NCBI GenBank assembly: GCA_005883855.1
Contig: VBAU01000165.1
Location: forward strand, 1-7,852
Length of the DNA: 7,852 bases
From: Bacteroidota bacterium
GTDB lineage: Bacteria; Bacteroidota; Bacteroidia; Chitinophagales; Chitinophagaceae
Direction: 5' to 3'
A program made the translations under genes and the position numbers. The notes under the pieces were generated by a model. That model made no database searches, was not told the DNA's origin, and saw only the letters and a program-made list of their open reading frames with translations. Positions 1 through 5,769 of the stretch are shown here, in pieces; position 1 is the first letter of the stretch, and the number at the start of each line of letters is the position of its first letter.

Positions 1-68
1 CACAAACTGCATGATGATAAAATGAAGCTCACGCAAACAATCATTAATATGAAACGAAGATTTTTCAC
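1..68 (-). CDS. Lipoprotein, N-terminal fragment (runs off the left edge)
   Basis: Only the first 22 codons are inside the window, so the function cannot be told. They read as a textbook lipoprotein signal peptide: a short basic start (M-K-N-L-R), a hydrophobic core (residues 6-17, FILMIVCVSFIL) and a lipobox L-S-S-C with the lipid-bearing cysteine at residue 20, followed by Ser-Leu. The mature protein would be anchored in the envelope. I chose the GTG at 66-68 because it gives the basic residues a signal peptide needs, has an AAGAGG site 8 bases upstream, and is preceded by in-frame stops. The ATG at 42-44 would remove the basic region. A TAnnTTTG promoter element lies about 57 bases upstream. 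Signal peptide, ribosome binding site and promoter agree, so the gene start is fairly secure although the fragment is short. Confidence 0.72.
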   Translation of the reverse strand, partial: MKNLRFILMIVCVSFILSSCSL

Positions 69-76
69 GGCAATAA

Positions 77-82
77 CCTCTT
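77..82 (-). promoter_or_regulatory. Ribosome binding site of the lipoprotein gene
   Basis: The minus strand reads AAGAGG here, with 8 bases between it and the GTG start. It matters because it decides for a GTG start over a downstream ATG. It is also the only clear Shine-Dalgarno site in the window: the other gene starts have no more than a weak A-rich leader, as is usual in Bacteroidota. Confidence 0.6.
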
Positions 83-124
83 AATATTAACGAAACTACT
101 TATAATAAATTGCGCTTGCCATAG

Positions 125-132
125 CAAAAGTA
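125..132 (-). promoter_or_regulatory. Promoter -7 element (TAnnTTTG type) for the lipoprotein gene
   Basis: The minus strand reads TACTTTTG, an exact match to the TAnnTTTG -7 element recognised by the primary sigma factor of Bacteroidota. Transcription would start a few bases downstream, near 117-120, giving a leader of about 50 bases before the GTG at 68. I see no good TTTG -33 element at the usual distance; that position falls at the edge of the heptad array. The match and its placement are seen in the sequence; activity is inferred. Confidence 0.45.
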
Positions 133-147
133 CTAAGTACGAAATCC

Positions 148-259
148 CAGTTCGCAGTCGGCAGCGGGAACTGACAAGGAGCAATTGACTATTGACAATA
201 GGCAATAGCGTCTGTAAGTTGATGTGTAGGACATGCGACTTCGGACATCCGACATCATG
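148..259. repeat. Degenerate heptanucleotide repeat array
   Basis: From 148 to 259 the sequence can be cut into sixteen 7-base units in one phase that resemble their neighbours: cagttcg, cagtcgg, cagcggg at the left; aattgac, tattgac, aataggc, aatagcg in the middle; catgcga, cttcgga, catccga, catcatg at the right. Units drift from one end to the other, as expected of tandem duplication followed by mutation. The middle holds a small inverted repeat (CTATTGACAATAG, 189-201). The array fills the gap between the end of the carbonic-anhydrase-like gene and the promoter of the lipoprotein gene, and overlaps the last codon and stop of the former. It resembles in style the short tandemly repeated heptanucleotide sequences described in cyanobacteria. 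The unit phase was found by eye. Apart from it, the gap 69-254 holds only the promoter and ribosome binding site listed separately. Confidence 0.6.
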
Positions 260-791
260 CCTCAGGCTCCGACCTCGTCTCTCTAAACCAGTCGGCGTAA
301 CGGACGTAATTGTTAGCGATTCGTTCAATTTCGCCGCTGATCATTTCCTCTGGAATGTTTTTGATTTTTTTCGCGGGCACGCCGGCATAAATACTTCCTC
401 CCTCACAAATTGTGCCCTCTAAGACGACGGCTCCGGCTGCAATGATGGTGTTGCTTTGCACCACAGCTCCGTCCATAACGATCGCTCCCATTCCGATCAG
501 GACATCATCCTGCAGCACGCATCCATGTACAATGGCATTATGCCCGATCGAGACATTATTGCCAATCGTCGTGCTGGTTCGCTTAAATGTGCAATGAATG
601 CAGGCGCCGTCCTGGATATTTACTTTATTCCCTATCCTGATGAAATTTACATCGCCGCGTATGACTGCGCTGAACCATATACTGCAGTCATCTCCCATGA
701 TCACATCGCCCACTATCGTGGCGTTGGGAGCAATGAAACAATTTGTTCCGAACTGGGGATGTTTATCTTCGACAGGAAGTATGACCGGCAT
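255..791 (-). CDS. Gamma-carbonic anhydrase family protein (left-handed beta-helix hexapeptide repeat)
   Basis: The 178-residue product is a hexapeptide-repeat protein of the YrdA/PaaY/CaiE group of gamma-carbonic-anhydrase-like proteins, normally cytoplasmic trimers that bind a metal between subunits. Repeats with [IVL]-G-x-x-x-x spacing run from about residue 20 to 140. The three metal-binding histidines of the family are present as H66 (IHC), H84 (GHN) and H89 (HGC), as are the conserved R45 and D47 (IRGD) and Q60-D61 (NIQDG). A C-terminal helix follows (about 147-170). Whether it hydrates CO2 or acts otherwise cannot be told; many YrdA-like members show little activity. I chose the ATG at 789-791: M-P-V-I then leads straight into the family's usual N-terminus. 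A start at 836 would add 15 residues and fall on the possible promoter. The last residues (SEPEA) and the stop lie in or next to the heptad array, so the tail may be repeat-derived. Confidence 0.9.
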   Translation of the reverse strand: MPVILPVEDKHPQFGTNCFIAPNATIVGDVIMGDDCSIWFSAVIRGDVNFIRIGNKVNIQDGACIHCTFKRTSTTIGNNVSIGHNAIVHGCVLQDDVLIGMGAIVMDGAVVQSNTIIAAGAVVLEGTICEGGSIYAGVPAKKIKNIPEEMISGEIERIANNYVRYADWFRETRSEPEA

Positions 792-807
792 AACAAAATC
801 TTTAATA

Positions 808-837
808 CAAAGATCAGAAAACGGGTGAAGTTCCAAA
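808..837 (-). promoter_or_regulatory. Possible promoter of the carbonic-anhydrase-like gene
   Basis: On the minus strand a TTTG (834-837) is followed after 18 bases by GATCTTTG (808-815), one mismatch from TAnnTTTG. This fits the Bacteroidota -33/-7 layout and would start transcription roughly 10 bases before the ATG at 791, which supports that start over the one at 836. The match is imperfect and was found by eye. Confidence 0.3.
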
Positions 838-896
838 TTTCTTGCGTTATTTGTTTATCAAGAAAATAGAAGCAGTGAGCCTAGTAAAGATGTATT

Positions 897-2078
897 ATGA
901 CTCAACGGGAATTGTTTTTACATCATATTGCCCAAACTTCACCCTCGCCGCTTGGCCTTGAAATCACAAGGGCTGAAGGCACTTTGCTATTCGACGCAAA
1001 CGGAAATGAATGTCTTGACCTCATTGGTGGAATTAGCGTGGCGAATGTTGGCCATCGTCATCCAAAGGTAGTTGAAGCGATACAAAAACAGCTCGACGCG
1101 TACTTGCATATCATGGTATACGGAGAGTTCATTCAAACCCCGCAAGTACAATACGCAAAACTGTTAACGGACCACTTGCCGGCTTCACTCAACTCCGTTT
1201 ATTTCACCAACTCGGGTGCAGAGGCCGCCGAAGGCGCCATGAAACTTGCCAAGCGATTTACGAATAGAACACAGGTCATTGCTTTCAACAATTCATATCA
1301 TGGTTCAACGCAAGGTGCACTAAGTATAATCGGCAGTGAATATTGGAGAAATGCCTTTCGCCCCCTTTTGCCAGGCATCCTTCATTATGACTATAATTCC
1401 TTCGAAGCAGTTAATGCCATCAGTGAGGAGGTCGCCTGCGTAATTTTAGAAACGGTGCAGGGCGAAGCAGGGATCATTGCTCCGAAAAGAGAATGGATAA
1501 AATCATTGCGCGACAAATGCACCGAAGCCGGAGCGCTGCTTATCCTTGACGAGGTACAGACCGCATTCGGAAGAACAGGAAAGCTCTGGGCATTTGAGCA
1601 TTTTGATGTGATCCCCGATATTTTGTTATTGGGAAAGGCGCTGGGCGGTGGAATGCCGTTAGGTGCGTTCATTAGTGATCGCAAATTGATGGGTGCTCTC
1701 ACAGAAGACCCTGTGCTGGGACATATCACGACTTTCGGTGGCCACCCGGTTTGCTGCGCGGCAGGTATGGCGGCTATGCAGATTTTGCTCGACGAAGGAA
1801 TGATGGACAACATTAAGGACAAACAGGAACTCTTTAAATCACTCCTGGTTCATAAAAAGATAATAAGCGTTCGCTCTTTCGGTCTCTGGCTCGCTGTGGA
1901 GTTTGATTCGTTTGAAACAAATAAAAAAATAATTGACAATGCTATTGCAAATGGAGCTTTAACCGATTGGTTTTTGTTTTCGCCAAATTGCCTGCGTATT
2001 TCACCGCCACTAACTATCTCCGAACAACAAGTCGAGAAGGCTTCTGCAATTTTACTTAGAGCTATGGACGGGATCTGA
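897..2078 (+). CDS. Class III PLP-dependent aminotransferase (acetylornithine/ornithine aminotransferase-like)
   Basis: This 393-residue cytoplasmic enzyme is complete and of normal length for fold-type I, class III aminotransferases. Visible family marks in order: SGAEA at 106-110 (phosphate binding), YHG at 134-136 (ring stacking), E185/Q188-GE, LDEVQ with D218 (contact to the PLP pyridine nitrogen), the Schiff-base lysine K247 in GKALGGG, TTFGGHP at 278-284 (phosphate contact from the other subunit), and LRISPPL at 366-372. Class III enzymes move an amino group from omega-amines such as ornithine, acetylornithine or GABA to a keto acid. The sequence does not fix the substrate, and no arginine-biosynthesis or lysine-degradation gene is nearby. 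It lies divergent to the carbonic-anhydrase-like gene across a 105-base gap with no clear promoter in its own direction and only an A-rich AAAG before the ATG. Its last 27 bases overlap the end of the convergent membrane-protein gene. Confidence 0.93.
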   Translation: MTQRELFLHHIAQTSPSPLGLEITRAEGTLLFDANGNECLDLIGGISVANVGHRHPKVVEAIQKQLDAYLHIMVYGEFIQTPQVQYAKLLTDHLPASLNSVYFTNSGAEAAEGAMKLAKRFTNRTQVIAFNNSYHGSTQGALSIIGSEYWRNAFRPLLPGILHYDYNSFEAVNAISEEVACVILETVQGEAGIIAPKREWIKSLRDKCTEAGALLILDEVQTAFGRTGKLWAFEHFDVIPDILLLGKALGGGMPLGAFISDRKLMGALTEDPVLGHITTFGGHPVCCAAGMAAMQILLDEGMMDNIKDKQELFKSLLVHKKIISVRSFGLWLAVEFDSFETNKKIIDNAIANGALTDWFLFSPNCLRISPPLTISEQQVEKASAILLRAMDGI

Positions 2079-3296
2079 CGTGGTAATCGGCTTACCTGAA
2101 AGCGACCACGCTGCGATGACAAGACTTACAAACACCGGTGTATAGAAAATGTACAGGTAACTGACATCGATAAAATTGTAAAAGAAGGTGACGCTCAACT
2201 GAAATCCCGCGAGCAAAATATTGGGTTGCGTCAACATTTTTTTCTTCATTACAAACAGAAAAGCCAGGGGCAGTAGAAATGTACCGGATATTAAGACCGA
2301 ATGAAGGAGCCTGATGTGGCTGGGCCCAAAGAATTTCGCCATACCCAACGAGTGGTAAAAGAATTCAGGATTTTCACGCCAAACCTTTGTTGCCTGTAAA
2401 ATATAATCTTGTTGAAAGTGTAAATGAAATAAGAATGGATGTAGTCCAAATGGCAAAATCAAAATGAGAATGAATACGAAGACAGTCGCGCCAATTGATT
2501 TCAGCAAGAATCTATACTGCTTTGCGAACAGCAGAAACAACACCGCGAATGGGATCCACCCAATAAATGAATACCGGCTTAACAAGCACAAACCAATACC
2601 AGCCCCCAACAACCAGGGGTTAAACACCACAATTGCTACGGTTAACAAAGCGTAATAAAAAAATACTACACCTTCTTCAGTTAAACGAATCACATTATTC
2701 CCGGTGTCAAAGTGCAACCATGCAAGCAGGGTGAGAAGCGCAGCCGATAAGAGAAAGGGGCGCCATTCTTTTTTCCATGAGGGTATCAAAACAAGTACCA
2801 CACTTAGCCAGATTCCGCAAACTGTAACCCATCTCAAATCGAAGTCAAATATGAGTGATGAAAGAAAAGGCATCCACAGGGCAGGAAGATATACAGGCTG
2901 CACTCCGTTCCATATCTCTGGGATAGGTTGATAAACTTGGTTCCATTGTCCATTCAGAAACCTCGTGCACATCGTTTTTATAATAGGCAACATATCGGCA
3001 TACTCAATTTGCAACGGAGTGTGATCCATGATACGACGTGCAATCTGATAACTGATCGGCAACAGTGGAATAACAAATAGAAGTTTAAGCAGTAATTGCC
3101 GGTTCAGAATTGTTGGCCTTCGCATGTTGACCAGCGGCATCCTGACAAGGCAAATGCTAATACCAATGCCAGCGGCAAAAAACAAAAAGCTATTGATCGC
3201 ATAAAAATTCGGGATGTATAAGAAATAAGTTGAGCAAAGGACTTGCAATGTCGCAAGAAGTAGTAAGATAGTGGATGGATTCCTTATAGAAGACAT
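2052..3296 (-). CDS. Polytopic membrane protein, possibly a GT-C type glycosyltransferase
   Basis: I do not recognise a specific family. The 414-residue protein is strongly hydrophobic, with about 11-13 likely membrane segments (for example 9-28, 31-52, 66-84, 156-172, 179-197, 207-258, 264-290, 331-350, 358-398). A longer polar stretch between segments three and four (about 85-135) carries acidic residues (E98, D101, E127) before a VQPVYLPALW motif. That layout, with an early non-cytoplasmic loop holding acidic residues and aromatic-proline motifs, recalls lipid-linked-sugar glycosyltransferases of the GT-C fold (GT87/DUF2029-like), but the resemblance is loose. It starts 15 bases after the glpF stop and is probably co-transcribed with glpD-glpF, though nothing in it points to glycerol. 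A non-enzymatic membrane protein is equally possible. Its 3' end overlaps the aminotransferase by 27 bases in the opposite direction. Confidence 0.8.
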   Translation of the reverse strand: MSSIRNPSTILLLLATLQVLCSTYFLYIPNFYAINSFLFFAAGIGISICLVRMPLVNMRRPTILNRQLLLKLLFVIPLLPISYQIARRIMDHTPLQIEYADMLPIIKTMCTRFLNGQWNQVYQPIPEIWNGVQPVYLPALWMPFLSSLIFDFDLRWVTVCGIWLSVVLVLIPSWKKEWRPFLLSAALLTLLAWLHFDTGNNVIRLTEEGVVFFYYALLTVAIVVFNPWLLGAGIGLCLLSRYSFIGWIPFAVLFLLFAKQYRFLLKSIGATVFVFILILILPFGLHPFLFHLHFQQDYILQATKVWRENPEFFYHSLGMAKFFGPSHIRLLHSVLISGTFLLPLAFLFVMKKKMLTQPNILLAGFQLSVTFFYNFIDVSYLYIFYTPVFVSLVIAAWSLSGKPITTSDPVHSSK

Positions 3297-3311
3297 TCTT
3301 GTGCTGTAGAA

Positions 3312-4019
3312 TTATAGCAAGGTAAAAACCCAGGCGGCTAGCAAGCCACCCACCACCGGGCCAACCACCGGGATCCACGCATAACTCCATTCGCTATTAC
3401 GCTTGTTGGGAATGGGAAGAAGAAAATGTGCAATGCGCGGACCTAAGTCTCTTGCAGGGTTGATGGCATAGCCTGTAGGACCACCCAGCGATAAGCCAAT
3501 CGCGAGAATTAACAAACCAACTGGCAAAGCTTCTAAGGTTCCGATCTTAATTTCAGGTTTGGACATTAGCGCAGCACCCATCACTAAAATAAAAGTGCCA
3601 ATAATTTCAGTGACCAAATTATAACCAGTGTGGCGAATCGCGGGCGAGGTACAAAACACCGCTAACTTTCTATCTCCATCGGCTGTCTCATCAAAATGTT
3701 TCTTGTATGCAAGCCAGACAATAACAGCTCCGGTGAACGCACCGGCAAATTGCGCAGCAATATAGGGCAAGACATTACTCCAATCAAAATCTGCAAACCA
3801 GGCAACGGCAAGGGTCACAGCGGGATTCAAGTGCCCCCTACCACCAAGATGTGTTGAAGCAAAAACACCGACAAACACAGCCATCGCCCAGCCGAATGTG
3901 ATCACAATCCAACCGCTGTTATGCCCTTTGGTTTTGTCGAGCACAACGTTGGCCACAACTCCATCACCGAGGATAATGAGCAAAGCAGTTCCGATAAATT
4001 CTCCAAGAAAGGCTGACAT
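3312..4019 (-). CDS. glpF: Aquaglyceroporin, glycerol uptake facilitator (MIP family)
   Basis: This 235-residue channel lets glycerol diffuse across the inner membrane, where GlpK would trap it as glycerol 3-phosphate. Both pore half-helices are present: HLNPAV (NPA at 65-67) and INPARD (NPA at 187-189). R190 is the selectivity-filter arginine, and D191 directly after NPAR is the usual mark of glycerol channels as opposed to water-only aquaporins. W44 in FGWAM fits the filter tryptophan of GlpF. Six hydrophobic segments are visible, and the stretch LGPRIAHFLLPIP is typical of bacterial GlpF. One oddity is the loop before the first NPA, GGRGHLNPA, where SGAHLNPA is usual: one residue longer and with an arginine. 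It begins 5 bases after the glpD stop and has no Shine-Dalgarno site, so translation may be coupled. The 235 residues are somewhat short because the C-terminal tail is minimal. Confidence 0.94.
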   Translation of the reverse strand: MSAFLGEFIGTALLIILGDGVVANVVLDKTKGHNSGWIVITFGWAMAVFVGVFASTHLGGRGHLNPAVTLAVAWFADFDWSNVLPYIAAQFAGAFTGAVIVWLAYKKHFDETADGDRKLAVFCTSPAIRHTGYNLVTEIIGTFILVMGAALMSKPEIKIGTLEALPVGLLILAIGLSLGGPTGYAINPARDLGPRIAHFLLPIPNKRNSEWSYAWIPVVGPVVGGLLAAWVFTLL

Positions 4020-4050
4020 AGTAGTTAGTTTGTGGTTTCAATATCCAGAT

Positions 4051-4085
4051 CTCCCTGTCCGGCAGGCAGGTTCGAAGTCGGAAGA
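4051..4085. repeat. Short heptad-repeat stretch inside the glpD 3' end
   Basis: The plus strand divides into ctccctg, tccggca, ggcaggt, tcgaagt, cggaaga. The ttcgaagtcggaag part resembles the minus strand of the left array (tccgaagtcgcatg at 232-245), sharing cgaagtcg exactly and 11 of 14 bases. The left half holds an imperfect palindrome around CCTGTCCGGCAGG. It codes the GlpD tail LPTSNLPAGQGDL, which is not conserved GlpD sequence and reads like translated repeat. Confidence 0.5.
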
Positions 4086-4717
4086 TAGTTTTTTGCTATG
4101 GAATTAAAATTATCAATTTCGTTTTTAATCCAGGCAGTATCCCTGTTCATTTCCATTGCCATGATCTCCGCTACCAGTACTGCAGATTCAATAGCCGACC
4201 TGGCATCTAACAACAAAGCCCTGGTTCTGCGTGACAAGAAATCTTCAACGCACATGCACATTTCATTTTGTACTGCCCACACAATTTCTGCTTTTATAAA
4301 TGGCAGCAGCGGATGAATTTTTTCGGCTAGTTCCTTATGCTCGTGCATTAAGGATTGAATGCCCTGTTCGTCGGCTCCATAATAATACCGCGGCATGTTA
4401 AAATCGACATCTTTTTTGTAGCCATGAATCGGCAGATCGTTTGTGTTGCAGGTGGCTGCCGGATCTTTGTCGTCACGACCAATTTTGTGGATTGCAATTT
4501 CCAATACATCTTCAGCCATTTTTCGATAGGTTGTCCATTTTCCACCGGTGATCGTAATTAACTCCGAGTCCGAGATTGCAATGTGGTGATCCCTGGATAA
4601 CGCGGCTGTTGTTTTTGACTGGCCTCGTACCAATGGTCGCAAACCGGCGAATACACTTAGAATGTCTGAATAGCCAGGGTCTTTCGTAAGGTATTTTTGA
4701 ATATGATGGAGAACAAA

Positions 4718-4725
4718 ATCGATTC
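4718..4725 (-). other. Frameshift/deletion junction in glpD
   Basis: The minus strand reads gaatcgat here. The upstream frame reads gaa-tcg (E300-S301) and the downstream frame reads gat as the Asp of DFVL, so the two frames share the base at 4720. The longest homopolymer beside it is only TTTT, so it is not an obvious homopolymer miscall. A loss between two short direct repeats such as AATCG (one in GAATCG, one in an ancestral GAAATCGAT coding E-I-D) would give exactly this junction; the ancestral sequence is inferred. Confidence 0.7.
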
Positions 4726-5686
4726 GTTCTTAACCGGAGTATCCGTTGTTCCGACGATGACCTTGTCATGCCACGGCACGGCGAATAGTACACGTTTATC
4801 ATCGGTCCTGGGAATCAAAATGGCCGTATTCGATGGAAGGAACTTTCTATCAAGAACGATGTGAATGCCCTGGCTCATCGTTAACATGCTATCGGAGTGC
4901 TCATCATCCATTTTTAAAATAGAATCGGCGAAAACCCCTGTTGCATTGATGACGACTTTGGCTTTTACTTCGCAAGTGGCCGACCCTTTGGAGGTGTCCT
5001 TCAACGTGTCCTTAAGGTGCACACCGCAAACCTTGTTATTACTCTTGAGTAAGCCTTCAACATTCATGTAATTTATTAGTGTGGCACCATGATCAGCAGC
5101 TGTCATAGCGAGGTGAATCGCTAATCGTGCATCATCGAACTGTCCGTCGTGATACAGTACACCGCCACGCAAACTATCGGTATCCAGGGAGGGAGCGAGG
5201 GCTAATGTTTCTTCTCTCGATAAAAACTGAGAGGGCCCAAATCCTAAACTTCCAGCCATCCAGTCATACACTTTCAAACCAATTCCATAATAAGGACCTT
5301 CCCACCATTTATAATTCGGAACAATGAACGCCTGGTTTTTTACCAGGTGTGGTGCATTCTTCAATAAAATACCTCTTTCCTTCAGCGCTTCAATCACCAA
5401 TTTAATATTGCCCTGTTGGAGATATCGAACGCCACCGTGCACGAGCTTCGTGCTCCGTGAGGATGTGGCCTTGGCGAAATCATATTTCTCAACGAGCAAA
5501 GTCTTTAATCCTCGTGATGCGGCATCCACCGCAATACCCAAACCTGTTGCACCGCCACCGATGATGCAAATGTCCCACTCGACAGCGGCTCGCAGGGTTT
5601 GTATCATTTCGTCCCGTTTCAACAGCGATCAACGTTTGAAGCAAGGTTAAACAATAGGTTGCTTGTCATTATAATTGTAGTTGATT

Positions 5687-5717
5687 TTTGCTAATTTTCT
5701 GCCCTTAATATTTTTTG
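5687..5717 (+). promoter_or_regulatory. Possible promoter of the DUF4836-like gene
   Basis: TTTG at 5687-5690 is followed after 18 bases by TATTTTTTG (5709-5717), which is TAnnTTTG with one extra T. Transcription would start about 45 bases before the ATG at 5770. The divergent gap 5623-5769 must also hold any glpD promoter, but on the minus strand I found no match to the Bacteroidota consensus that I trust. Confidence 0.35.
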
Positions 5718-5769
5718 ACTGCGAGCTCGTGGAAATTTAGTTTCACAATTTAAATCTTAAATCACTTAC

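Larger units (their letters stand above)
4025..5622 (-). pseudogene. glpD: FAD-dependent glycerol-3-phosphate dehydrogenase, broken by a frameshift
   Basis: GlpD oxidises glycerol 3-phosphate to dihydroxyacetone phosphate at the inner membrane and passes electrons to quinone. The 5' part (5622 to about 4720, 301 residues) holds the FAD-binding GGGATGLG (22-29), TSSRSTKLVHGGVRYL (53-68), HDGQFDDARL (158-167) and VIVGTTDTP (288-296). It then runs out of frame to a stop at 4657-4659. The -1 frame carries on from about 4720 with DFVLHHIQKYLTK, SVFAGLRPL and the family signature GGKWTTYRKMA, ending at 4025 (231 residues). At the join, the stretch that relatives have between S301 and DFVL (about LEPxALEEEI) is missing, which fits a deletion of about 31 bases rather than a one-base error. 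The start is probably TTG at 5622: K-R-D-E-M-I-Q-T-L aligns with the usual N-terminus, whereas the first ATG (5607) loses five residues. The last residues are repeat-coded. A sequencing or assembly error remains possible. Confidence 0.88.

Noticed and set aside
11..24. ATG-rich stretch (atgatgataaaatg) as a plus-strand gene start
   Set aside because: Frames from these ATGs stop within about 20 codons and no signal precedes them.
1..84. Open plus-strand frame ending at TAA 82-84, possible 3' end of an upstream gene
   Set aside because: It overlaps the minus-strand lipoprotein start, which has a signal peptide, ribosome site and promoter; the plus-strand peptide matches nothing I know.
81..90. 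Palindrome TTAATATTAA as an operator
   Set aside because: A 10-base AT-only palindrome is expected by chance in such sequence, and there is no second copy.
456..869. 137-codon plus-strand open frame across the carbonic-anhydrase-like gene
   Set aside because: It is antisense to a well-conserved gene, and its translation is the reverse shadow of the hexapeptide repeats with no recognisable domain.
1391..1822. 143-codon minus-strand open frame inside the aminotransferase
   Set aside because: It lies wholly antisense to conserved catalytic regions of the aminotransferase; the peptide is low in plausibility.
3310..3316. TATAAT on the minus strand just before the membrane-protein gene
   Set aside because: It lies across the glpF stop, has no upstream partner element, and Bacteroidota promoters use TAnnTTTG instead.
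4657..4729. Programmed -1 ribosomal frameshift joining the two glpD halves
   Set aside because: No X-XXY-YYZ slippery heptamer is seen in the overlap, and conserved residues are also missing at the join, which a frameshift alone would not explain.
4512..4802. Third minus-strand open frame bridging the glpD break
   Set aside because: Its translation has no GlpD similarity; the conserved residues on each side lie in the other two frames.
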